Origin: Hemicentrotus pulcherrimus
Lineage: Eukaryota > Echinodermata > Echinoidea > Camarodonta > Strongylocentrotidae
Reading direction: 5' to 3'
Assembly (NCBI GenBank): GCA_003118195.1
Contig: BEXV01000811.1
Location: forward strand, 57,875 to 121,874
Length of the DNA: 64,000 bases
Part shown: piece by piece, positions 1-12,700 of the stretch
Position numbering within the stretch: the first letter of the stretch is position 1
Layout of the letters: each line of letters opens with the position of its first letter
Program-made: the position numbers and the translations under genes
The notes under the pieces: model-generated
What the model saw: the letters and a program-made list of their open reading frames with translations, nothing else
Database searches by the model: none
What the model was told of the DNA's origin: nothing

Positions 1-299
1 CATTTTACTACCTCTTACTAGAACTCTCTCTATCTCAGTCATCCCTATTCACTCCCTTAATCTTACTGCATTTAGTTTAGGCATTCTTCTATTTCTTTTT
101 ATTTGACAAATTGTATTGCATTTATTTATACTGATTTTTATCATTATTTTGATAAACAAACACTATAGTAATGCATAAACATCGTCAGATCGTAACATTT
201 GATTTTACAGACATTACTGTTATTAAAGTGATTATGTTCTCTTTTACAATGTCAGGTTATAAATCATCATTGATTTCAATGATAAGAATAATCCACTCT

Positions 300-762
300 T
301 TTGCCTTTTCATGGAAAAAAGAAGCAACCTAATCCAATTTTACGATCTCCAGGCCAGCCCTTCGATCGCACGAGTCAAACTTTCCTCTTCCCGGCGACGT
401 GTTTCCCTCTTTCCTATTCGCTGAATGTCATTACGAATCTCTCTTCTCATTGGTCGAAACTTTCTGGCAATTTGCGCACTCTACTTTCCCCCTCTCTTAC
501 TCGCTCTCTCGGAGGAAGGGTAAAGCAAAGCAGCTCACTAGATATCAGGCAGTTCAGACTAACAGGATTAAACATGGGCTTCTTCGCTGCAAGGCTGTTC
601 CCAACCGAGAAAGACTGATCTGTTTGACTGAGGAGTTTTTCGTCTTCAGAGGGGCTCAGCGCTCTAGCTCAGGATTAAGGGCATTAACTCGTTCTTCAGC
701 GGTTCCGATCCAGTTTAATGCTCGACAGTCCGATAGCTTGGAAAGGCGATTAAAGCACAATG
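300..762 (+). other. Probable first exon: 5' UTR ending in the start codon
   Basis: This stretch is clearly richer in CpG and less AT-rich than its surroundings and ends in a strong donor, ATG followed by GTAAGT at 763. Joining 762 to the acceptor at 8579 puts the ATG at 760-762 in frame with exon 2. A TAA at 751-753 lies in the same frame, so no longer N-terminus is possible through this exon. The base three before the ATG is A, which suits initiation. The left edge and transcription start are not visible; TATAAAT at about 258-264 is the only TATA-like word nearby and may be chance. Open frames across 301-779 are not conserved-looking and I treat them as UTR. Confidence 0.5.
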
Positions 763-3700
763 GTAAGTTTGAGAATTAGGAAATGACATAATTGAAATAA
801 CGAACCAATAGAGATTATTTGCGATGATTATTGGGCGGGGACGCACGATGTCATGTCTTTCTATTCACATAATATGGACATGGTAGATAAGCGGTTTATT
901 ATTCTAAAAGGATTATCCCGCAACGGTGTCATGTTTTCCTAAACAAAAATATGAACGTCGTAGAAGGGAATTTTTGAAAAGATTATCTTAATTTATAGTC
1001 CCACAGTATAAGTTTATAGAATAACTATTTTCCTTTGAATGATATGAGCAAGAACCCCGAGGAAAATGTGTGAAAAAATGGTGATAATCAAATTCGTGCA
1101 ATGTAATACTTATTGAAAAACTAAACAAACGAAAAGCAAAACTAACAACACAACACAAAACCAAAAAGATGAACGAAACACTTATATCCGGCTCAAGAAA
1201 AGGAATAAGTCATTAATTGAACAACCAAGTTGCAAGAAGAACAAAACTACTTTGCAACAAAAATGTAGAAACTTCAACTTGTGGGGGCGGAATAACTTTC
1301 ACCGTTCCTTATTTTACCCCCACATGATATGATGCACTGCGCTGTACCAAGAAGTTACCAGCAACTCTTGGCTGTACAATATGCATATAGGCAGACAAAA
1401 TATCTCGCGCTAGCGCTAGCCGGATGAAGTTCATAATGTTCTTTTGAAATTGTCGACGTCTGCAATGCCATTTCACATGGATCAGATACCGGCTTTTAAA
1501 CAGTACTTCGAAGTTGTTATTTCAGGTCATTATATATGTGATTATGATCAAGATCTTTGGTATGTTCGTCTTAACGTGTGTACAGAAGCCAGATAACTAA
1601 AATGGTGAGATTCTTACGAACACTTCGTTGAATGTATCGTCATTTTCGAAGCAGAATGGGTGTGTAGTCCCAGGTGTTGAAGTTGGTGTCATAATAGTGT
1701 TGCAATAATGCAAATTTAACTAGCCTAGGCCCTAGCTGGAGTCAGTCATATAATTTTGTCAATAAATCGATTTATCAAAGAAGTCGCAGGTTATAATTTT
1801 CATTGGCACACTGATTTACCTGTTCACTGTCTATAATTGATTTGATTTTAGAGCTATCGTTTTTTGTTGAGAATCTCTTCATTTCTTGACTTTGAAGTTT
1901 GACTTCGACTTTGAACAAATTTAGATTCCTAATTTTTCATTTGATTGTGTGTGTATGTGTCATTGGATTTTTACAGACGTGTATCAATCAGATAAGATTA
2001 TTTACGTCTGGGGACCGACTTTTAATGTCACCATCCAAAAGACGTGACTCAGATTCGAACCTGTGTCCTTGGCTGAATCAGTTTGTTACTTCCATTGTTA
2101 GCTGGATTACAGGCGCACGCCACAACGTCAGACCACTTGACTAAAGTTTTTTACACTATTAGTGTCACCTATATTCATGTAACCTTACTTTACGTCTACG
2201 ATGATAGCAATTAGTATAAAAAGGTGCACATCCAGGGAATCTGGTAAATTTTGCAAACTCTATCATCTTGCGTGTGCCTTAGTTATATATTATCATCATT
2301 AATTGTTTTCGTGAAATAAGTATCAAATTGGCAGTGCCAAAAAATATTTTTGTGTACACTACGTGTATTTCCATTTCAGGCAGAACTGACATAACATACT
2401 CTTGTAAGTGGCCATTATTTTTGTGATGGATCTTCGCATGTTTATAGCCCATTTTATCATCAGGAGCATGTGGAAGATACATTTGTAATCAAAATCGCTA
2501 AAAAATCTTCACCATTTTGGTTAAATTCTTGCCTGATTTCAAAGTGCTTCGTAAGAAAATTAAGAAGAGTGCAGTAGCGAAGTCCTAAGCCAGTGTGCAA
2601 GGTTTGTTGGTTGCGGGAAGGGGTGATGACGAAGGCAATTTAAGTTTTGTTAACATCCCCCTTCAGGGGCATGGGAGAAATTAAGGCTACCCCGGAACAC
2701 TGCAATCACAGCGCAGTTTGTGCATGAGGGGCTGTGTGCCTGTGTCAATATTTTGGTAGCGATTGACTTCTAAACTATCAGCGCATATTTGACAAAATTC
2801 TTGGAAATACATTCTATTTTTACATGGTAGCATAATGAAATATGTTGTTTCCATACAATTCCTTCAATTGGATCTCTATCAGTGTGAAGAAGTGAAATTT
2901 TCTGACTGTGTTTGGCAGGCAACCTTGCTTCTTTCAAACTCTCACAGAAATAACATGTTTGTAATTAAAGGGAAACAACCTGAAAAACAAGTTGCTCCAA
3001 AATATAGAAATCATATGAACATATTTTGTTTTTAAAGCAGTTTGAACAAATTGTACAAAAATTGAAACTCTTGATTTTCTTTGTAGTTTGTGGTCACAAG
3101 AATGAGGCATTGAAATGTGCATATTGATTATGTCATTGGTATGTCAAATCAGAAAATCTGGTATTTTGCTCTGGACTTTTAAAAGAAAGTACAGCTGGAA
3201 TATAAGAGGTATTATTGCTGGGCAGGTTGTTGTTTCATTGGAGGATTAGAGATTGCACTATCGATAAAATACATTCAGTTACAACCCTAAGGGAAACGCT
3301 ATTTGAGGAATAAAACGGAATTCATATTTAGATATACATGTATAGTACTGCAAATGGAGAAGATGATAATGAGAATTTGAACATGACTATAAATAGCAAA
3401 GAGTTTTACATAGCTACATCATATATATTATGTACAATGAACCTATCGGTAAGTCATTGAATTAAGAATGTGTAATATCCTTTTCTGGTAATGTCATGAG
3501 GTCATACTGTCCAGAGGAAACATAGTAATGCTCAGGTGTGGATACTGGATGGGTGGTAGCCAAAACATCTTTTAAAGGTACTATGTCCCTTTTGCACCCA
3601 GCCTCAAATGCTGTAGAACTTTGCAGGAATTATGAATATGCCATGTACATGTATGTCCTATCTGTAAAATTTAAATGTTAGCAGTGTCCTCATTTTTAAA

Positions 3701-6700
3701 TTATGCAAGGAAACCCGTTTACTTGCTAGACTTCACTGTCAGACACTATTGAGTGACTGGCTGGCTTTTTTTCTACTTTGGTAATAACATACATGAAAAG
3801 AGTGGTAAAGGGTACATGAGCATTTGTCTAAATCAATAACCCACTTCTTGTGATGGCCAAGATTAAACTGATTGAATTTTTGCGCAGCATAAAACGTATG
3901 ACCATTTGGTAGAATTGTCTGAAAATCAAGACTATTACTTTTGGGCTCTATAGCCTTTAAGTCGATTTGAAAACTAATAGTCATTATTTTCCCACTTGAA
4001 GACATTTTCAAGCCCCACCTTTTTAAGGGAAGTTCTAAATTATTATTATCTTTCAAATGCAGTTTTAATATAACTTTTTCATTTTTTTGGCCAGCAAATG
4101 GGACATAGTACCAGTAAAGGTAGGCTTTACTACTTCAGCTAGAAGGGATTAGACCGCCCAGCGAGCCAGCAAGGTCACTGTGACAGGTGGTTATCTCATT
4201 TACTCAGCTCTCATTTAACATAAGAAAAAGAGGATCATGGGGGACCAACAGGCACCGATTGGGGAAGTTTTCTATATAGAGGGAGCAGGTAGCTACAAGT
4301 AGGACAGTGTGCCTTTAAGTGAAAGTGGGTATGAAGGTGTGTTTCTCTGTAACCTGTGCAAAAATAGATGTCAGTTGTAAGCACTTTTTAGTTGCAACTT
4401 GTGTGAGCATTAAAAGAGCTTTGGTAACAGTTAATGACATGGAAATGTTGTGTTCATATGAAGTCACACTTCTTTTTTAATAGCAAATCCAAAAGGAATT
4501 GTATGAACAGAAAGGTGAACATTAACAAAAGAAGACATTTTAAGGCGTGTAATGAGGTACTTAAGTACACGCCCAGGCTTACAGGCGGATACTTCAGTTA
4601 ATTTTTTACATTTTTTAAATGGTGGCTGTGTATTCGAATTTGAGAATTTGTACTCCAGTAGTTGTCAACAGTGCCCAGCCTTAATACATTTACCCTGATT
4701 AAGTGTGTAGTTATGTACATGTATAGTTATCAAATTATTACTATGGTCCCCATTTTTATGTGATCTCATAGATGTTCTTCAGCATTTTAATTAAGAGCTG
4801 GCGCCCATCCCCATGTTTACCAGGGAAAAAAATAATATGTATTTTTAGGGGGCTACTTTTCAAGCTTTCCTGCATGAAAATAACATTCTAAAATAATTTT
4901 TTGTTGAACTCTATGCAAATTTACAGGGGCTCTTTTTTGATTTTCGGGGGCTCTTTTTGGCATTTCAGGGGCTAATTCGCCCGAGCCCCCATGTATTTTT
5001 CACTGCTGCTTACCCCTGTTTGGTGTGAGTAACACTCATCATGTGTTATGTAGTTCTAGCAAGAGTCTTTGTTGAGAGAGAAGCTTCATGTACTACTTAT
5101 GAGCTCCTGAATTGCTCGCGCCTGTAATCCAGCTAACAAAGGAAGTTACATACTGATTCAGACGAGGACGTACATGTAGGTTCGAAATTGAGTCACGTCT
5201 TTCGGATGGTGACGTTTAAAGGTCGGTCCCCACTTCCCAGACATCAGAGAATAATTTTACTCAAATTTTTTGATTAGCAATTTCAGCCGATGGATAAATA
5301 TTTCAATGAAATTCTGTACATTTCTATGGAAGAAAACTGCTACACAAAAGATCTTTTGTATAGCAGTCATGCAAAAATGCATAGCAAATTGCGATGCGAT
5401 ACCAGGAAAATTATTCCCTGTACATAAATAATCACATCTGATTGGTACACGTCTGTAAAAAACGAATTAAACCCACACATACTTGCTTGTCTTTAGGTGA
5501 GTTGTCTTTTCCAAACATTAGCAATCAAGCCTAAATGCATTTGGGTGAACTTTGATATATCTGGTAAATTTATGCTGGTACTTCTTTAACCCATAAAACC
5601 TATAAATGTACATATCTATGCATTTGATATATTAGGGCGAGTAAACTTGATTCTTAGTTTCTTTAGAAGGGCAAAGTCCATATTATTTAATATGTGATAT
5701 TTTGTCTGTGTGTAAACATGCTAATGGGTCAAATCCAGCACAAATTCTCTTAATTTCAGTTTCATTTGTACATGCACTTTAGAGGCTCAAAACTAGAGGA
5801 AATTGCATTATGGTAAAGGGACTTGGTAAAATTCTTTGGATGAGAGAAAATGTTGCTAAGGTAAATGTAGTGTCTTCAATGCTAGATGTACAATTAAAGA
5901 TAATCTGAAAGTTTGAGTGAAAACGGACCGTCATTAATGATAAAAATTAGAAAAAAGGATCTGATAGATTGTGTAACTCTCCCAACTACATATTATTACA
6001 ATTTAATTACATTTAAGGTGAATTTAAATCTTATACCATTCCAGACATTTAAGTGTTGAAAGATTTAAAAAGCCTGTCTTAGTCTTATTTTCATGGAAAA
6101 ACGGTTGGGAAAATTTACTTTTAAATGGTGTAGCAGAGTTATACCTTCAAAGAAATCCATAAATATCTTTGTGGATTGGGATTTTTTGCATGTTAGAGGG
6201 TAAGTACAGTAGAAGAAATATAATAAGTAACATTCATAGATTCATACAAAAATTATGCAATTTTTTCATCAACTTTCAACAGTGTAACAGAGTCACTTCA
6301 AAGTAGTCACCCGAAGAATCAAAAGTATTTCCCTTTTGCAATGATATGAATTTTGCATCATTCAAATGAATGATGCAAAATTCATATCATTGCAAAAGGG
6401 AAGCCTTACTAATCAAATATAACAAAGTTCTTCCCTCTTCAAAATATGTTTGGGGCCTACAGTAATCATCTGTCAAAAATGTTTATTTTGAGATCCAGAT
6501 TTTCTGCTTCTGGCGGTCCTCTGTAGACCTCAAGATTTGTGATGTCACATGCGAGATATACCTAGCCACAAAGCATTATACGCCTTTCCATGATATCTAT
6601 ATGATTTTTTAGCAAATTATTTGTGTTTTTCAAGAGAAAATCTTTCCATCCATAAATGATTTGTCCATATGAGTTGCCGTGAATTTTTTTCAGGTGACTA

Positions 6701-9700
6701 CTTTAATTATTTAAAATAAATTTCATTGTCTAGATTATGTAGGGCCCTCAGGTAGTACAGTTTTAGTACTGATGAGGCTACCCTGGGTAAACAAGACATA
6801 TTATTATCAGTATGATACCTTCAGATTCTTGTTTTAAAACATTGTATGTCATTGTAGCTCATTAAATATGCGAATCTGGTTTCCAATTCATAACTTTAGT
6901 ATTGTTTAATGGATTTTAATAAAATTTTATATGAAGGTTCATGGTATCAAAACACAGCCTAAGTTTTATTTCGGAGTATGTAGGTCAAAGGTCATAGCTC
7001 ATTAAATACGCGAATCTGGTTTCCATTCGATAACTTGAGTAATGTTTGACAAATTTTAATGAAATTTAATATGAAGGTACATGGTATCAAAATACATGTA
7101 CAGCCTAAGTTCGATTTCTGAGTATGTAGGTCAAAGGTGAAAGGTCATAGCTCAGTAACTATGCAAAAACACCTACATGTAATTATACATGTGAAAATGT
7201 GGTTAACTTCCTTGCCTAGTAATATAATAGTATAGTCCAATGGAGGTAACTTATTCTGACGTACGGTATATAGGCCATTTGTACCCTGCGAGGAGATGCT
7301 ACGCTTTGCGTTGACTTGTTTAAAATACTTTCGGAGATATTTTACCTTTTTGCCTTATCATATCGGTCACACTTTTTGTCAGTTTTCTATACGATTTTAT
7401 TTGATACGTCATTATTTATCCATGGCGTTTCTTTTTGTTGCACTCTTTTTTTCCTAAGAGGGGCATGTTTATCCAGTACGGAACAAAATTGTCTACACCA
7501 TATTTCATAGGCACTATAAGCATCAGTTTTTAAAAGGACGTTTTGCCAACATTCACTGCTCAAATCATTAAAAAAAAAAAAAAACAACTTAAATTTATTT
7601 TCTTCAGATTTCTTGAATAAACAAACTTATGACAAAAAGTGGGAGATCTTTGCTTTCCCAAGGAGCAGATTATTATTATATGTAGTGATCACTCATGCCT
7701 AATGGAAGGACATCACAAAAAGTGATCTTTTTATGATCTGAGGAGTATAAAACATTGATCAGAGTGGCAGATATTTGTGTTATTCTTGTTGGTTTTTCAA
7801 CAAGTTGTTTTAAATCGTATTCTTCCACCAAGCTCAACAATTGTTTTGTTTGGTAAGAAGGAGGCTGTTTTACAATGTCACAATTTAGATCTCCCAAGAG
7901 AATAAAAACTTTAGAAATGATTCTATAGGCTGAAGTACGCTATCAAACAAGTCAAACACTGCACTCTGTGAGTTTGCTGGTCTATACCAATACACATTAA
8001 GAAAGGGTTTCTGTTTATGGATACATATCTCAACACACATTAATTCCAAACTTTCAAGAGTCAAATCATGTTTTATGTTGAACAAAATATTTTCTTTAAT
8101 GTATATCAAAATTCCACCTCCATTTTGGTTTCTATCTGTTCTAATAGCTCCAAATCCTTCAACATAATCAGCATAATAGAGCATTTTGATTGGTTTTAAA
8201 GGTAAAGACCAGTATTGGAAACACCCCAATTTCAAAAAATGAAATGGAAGCTCTTATTACCAATCATGTGAAAGAATATGTTTTGAGTGATACATGATGA
8301 TAAACATTTTGCCAGGAAACCACCTACTAATTAATATATTTGGTAAATTAGTTTATCTATTGGTGTGTGAAAGATAAAAACTAGTCCCATATACATCTTT
8401 CCGTGTATAGTGCTTGTAACTTTATGAAGACTGGGCCAAATTTCTTATCATATTGATGATTCCAGAACCTTGCAGTACATCTATGCTAGATGATCATCCT
8501 TTTCTGATCGATTTCATAACGTTTCTTTCACAATGCAATCGCATGACCATAACTTGTTTTTATCTTTAACCTCTTTAGAACAAGACACACATGGATCTTT
8601 CGGATTCCGGGTGGATGCACGTAAAGGTAATTAGTATTCTGAATTTCCTGCAGACATTTAAGTAAGATAATCAATGATTAAAAAACACAAAATCGCATGC
8701 AATTTTACTTCGTGTTGAAGTTGAAGGCACCGATTTAATAATAATAATAGCAGTAAACAATGCTGTTTTAAAAACCAAAGATGGCAGAATAATCCATTTT
8801 CCTCCGAGTCCAAACAGAAATCCGGACATTTGGTCCCAGTTTCTGAGTGGTGAGTTTGACAGTGCTTGAGTTGGGAAACATTTTTTCCGATGGTACCATG
8901 CCAGTGGCCGCCACTCTCCCTAGCACGGGTAAGCGTCGGCCTGGACAGTGCCAGGTGACCGGGAATTTATTTCATTTTTTTTCTTTTTTTTTCTGGCCAA
9001 ATATTCGAGTACGAGAAAATTGTACTCAAGTAGTTGTTAACAGTGCAGGTACTCTAGCATACGACTACTCGCCGCAGCCCTAGTGATAAGTACTTTTTCA
9101 TTTGACAACCACACCTGTATTCAATGAAAGTAATTATAATATTTTTTTAGGTGGTTATCCATTTCACAGAAATGCTCGAGGCGCTGAGAGTGTATGTGAA
9201 CAAAAGTAAAACAATAAGAGTAAAACAAAATACATCAGCAAAATAAATTTACATACCTGTACTTACATGTATACACCAAGGAAATAATATATATGTATGG
9301 CATATATGGAAATATTGAATTGATTAAAATATATGATTATATACTGTACATGTATATGTATTACATTAAGTACATTAAGTTTGTTGTCCGTACTTTAAAA
9401 AAAAGGAGGAGACAGGGCATTACTATTAACTATTTTGCAATTTTTTAGCAATTTTTGTGCTAATTTTTTCCAAGACAGCTGCGATGCTAATTATTGCTGG
9501 CCAAGCCTATTTATTCACAGATATTGTGCTAGTATACTGATGAAATGTATAACAAAACAAATGATTTGTATAACTTTAGAGGCTATTTAAACAAAATGTA
9601 TATTACAGGTTTCTTTCCCTTCTATTTGGGGGGCTTGTTTTGGGTGAATAGTAAATAGATTTTTTTTTAAGGAGGCGGGCGGAGACGAGAAACACTTCTT

Positions 9701-12700
9701 TTTTGTTATTTGGCCTAACACATACATGTATGTGCATATTTGTTATCAACCATTTTGTTCTTGTTCTATCGATTATCCTTCAGGCTGGAGGAGGAAGAGA
9801 ATGGATAGAAAGCAATTTCAACAAGAAGGAATGTGCAAAGTTTGTCGGCAGCAAGAGAGATCCAAGGAAGTAAGTCAAGTTTTCAAGATTTATTATTTTA
9901 TTGGTATTATTGGTATTCAAATCATTTTGATAGAATCTAACAAGCAGCAAAGTACACAATTACATTGTCTGATGACGTTCATGTAAAGTTTTTTTTAAAT
10001 ATAAATATGTATGAATCATAACAAATTCCTTAGAGACCTTTAAATCCAAGCTGAAATGTCATCTTTTTTAACAATACCTGCACTTGGCCTTATGACACTC
10101 ATCCAAACTCTCTTACACTGTCTATTTTTCTTGTGCACCTCGGAATAGAATTATTTAGATACACGGCCCTATATAAATGCCTATGATAGGAAGTCTTACA
10201 CAAATGTACATATACTACGCATGATGTGTAATGCGCTATTTTAAACATGCTAATATTCTATAAATAGGAGTTTATAGCAGAGTTGGATTTGGGTTTCACT
10301 CATGGGTAAAAGTTGAAATGGTAAAAATAGATTTCTTCAATTTTTAAAGATATGGGTACGCCTAATGAGGAAGAGTATGCTCTTGAGCAGAGTTGTAGTC
10401 AAGATCTTTCTTTTATTTTCCTTTATTTTCCTATATATGGTTCATTTATGGAACCCTATAAAAGTGACTTACACCCCCCCCCCCCAAAAAAAAAAAAAAA
10501 AAAAANNNNNNNNNNNNNNNNNNNNNNNNNNNNNNNNNNNNNNNNNNNNNNNNNNNNNNNNNNNNNNNNNNNNNNNNNNNNNNNNNNNNNNNNNNNNNNN
10601 NNNNNNNNNNNNNNNNNNNNNNNNNNNNNNNNNNNNNNNNNNNNNNNNNNNNNNNNNNNNNNNNNNNNNNNNAAAACCCAAACAGTAAGAATAATGGGAA
10701 AAAAGAGCAACAAATGAAGAAAAAAGGGGGAAAAGGAAGAAATTTCAGACTCTCGCTAATGGGGAGGGGAAAGGGGTGTCCAGTTTGTTTCAGATCAATA
10801 TGCAAATACCCTTTTAACGAAAAAACAACAACTGTACATGTCACATTGCATTGTATTTATTGAACAGCTGGAAATTGACCACTTGTATCTCATTAGTACC
10901 CCTTTCTTGCTCACTTTACAAGATGTAATGTGAATGTAGACTAAACTGAACGTGTTATTGACTAGTTGCAGAAGATAAGGTGACAATTGCTATGCCAGCT
11001 GACAGTACTGGAGGCCCTCGTTGTTCATTCGTTGTTCATTCGTTGTTCATTCGAGATCGCTAGATTTGAAGGTTTGGAGTGATCTACTTGTCTTGCATGG
11101 ACAGTAAGACTTGGAGGATTTAAGAGCCTTTATCATTTATCATAAAATTGCAGCTTACCCACTTTAGAATTGGGAGATTGTCATCAAGCTATAACGTAAC
11201 TTTATCGGATAGTGTGTCTTCTCTCCTATACATCCATTCAGTGAAATCACATAAATAGAGAAGTTTCTCACCCACTGTCTGTGAGAATGCAATAATAAAT
11301 TCAAGCAATCTGATATTCTGAATGGAACTTTATTAATAACAGGAATTATCTGATTTTTTTCTTTTTCATTTAAAGAAATTAGAAATAAAGAAAAACTCTC
11401 CCACTTTCTTGGATACTGCTTTAATGAAATTAAAATAAAATAAACGATCTATACAAATACAGAATTTCTGCCAGCTTTTGATGATATAATCAACATTACA
11501 AATGTAATTATGGGAGGATAGTAGTTTGGGAATGATCTGTTTTTAATTCATCTAGTCAAAGTAAAAATTCAGATAGGTAATTCTTTTGCTTTCAGTGAGT
11601 AAGATTCAATAATTTATAATGATAACAAAACAAGATTTACCAAACAGAATTCTTCCCAGCGTTCCAGCCTAACCCTTTCTGTGCCTTGGTTGGACACAAA
11701 ATTACTGTGTTTTTTTCCTGAAGCACAAAGATGCATGCCCATTTAAGCAGTTCAATTTTTTTTTTTTTCAGCAGATAATTGAAACTGTACACTGTTTGGT
11801 ATCCTTGCAATGTGTGACAACAGTTTGTATCATTTTCAAAATAATTTTTCAAAAAGTAGAATAATATAATGATTAACAAGAAATATAAAAACACCAAACA
11901 AACAAAACAAAACAAACAAATAAAAAAACACTGATGATTGATAACGCCTATATGATTTCTATCCTTCAGAACATTTCCAAAATTCAATTGCTTTCTCAAT
12001 GCATTCTCAAAGCTTTCTCTGCATGCGACACACGTCATTCCTGCTGTGTTCAACTTGCAAGGAAAGTTGATGTTTTCAAAAACAAATCAATTCATACAAT
12101 TATCTCCCAGAAAGTCGCTGTGTCATCATTAGCCTGAGCTTGAGAAATTACACAGATTAGCACTTCCTGAGACGTTGGTCCAAACGATCTTTCCTTGTTC
12201 CTATTAGCTCAATACAGTCATTTGCTTGAGAAATTTACCTAAATGTGCTGTATTGAAAACATACACATACAGTACATGTTCAAAGAACTTCAAACGTCGT
12301 TGAACAGAACATGGCCACACTTTCTTTGAATTAAGGGTGCGTTCAAGTCACCTTTTTTCACCCTACCAACGCTGTTTTCAAAGATGTTTAGTTTAAAACA
12401 CGGTTGCGTTAAAGTGATTTGAATCAATTTTTCGTCGGTCATAGAAATAAACGTTTCAAAGTGCAAACATGAAACCCTGGAAAAGATGCGTTTTGTAATG
12501 TGATTCTGCAGATTCATGGTCACTAAAAATCGCTTGAACGCAACAGAGATCTAAATCATGATTCTATGACGTCATTTTTGTGGCCTACTTCCGGTTTGGC
12601 CGACAGTCGATCGAAAACAAATTTAGAAAGTGCACGCCTAAGGCCTAAGTTGACCTTTGTTTCCTGGGTCAAACTGCGAAGTGTGATGACCAGTTGCTGG

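Larger units (their letters stand above)
763..8578 (+). other. Intron 1
   Basis: GTAAGT to CTCTTTAG, 7.8 kb. It holds a SINE (1962-2146), a TTAA-A MITE (3572-4118), a TTAA-I MITE (4118-4318), a SINE (5108-5475), a repeat shared with 14590-14880, a perfect 36 bp inverted repeat (6329-6402), a tandem repeat (6843-7160), LINE debris (7390-8195, minus) and a TTAA-B MITE (8196-8569). Nothing recognisable in 770-1960 or 2480-3570. Confidence 0.55.

Noticed and set aside
301..779. Two overlapping open frames that could be a small gene
   Set aside because: No family motif, and the region ends in a donor that splices in frame to TRPM exon 2; treated as 5' UTR.
3739..4056. 105-codon open frame on the minus strand that resembles one at 17147-17431 ([24 protein letters not shown])
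   Set aside because: Both lie inside copies of the TTAA-A MITE. Of about ten base differences over the best-matching 59 codons I count only one silent change, so there is no sign of protein-level constraint; similarity reflects repeat copying.
10352..10844. Open frames spanning the first N run
   Set aside because: Frames are made of unknown bases and homopolymers.
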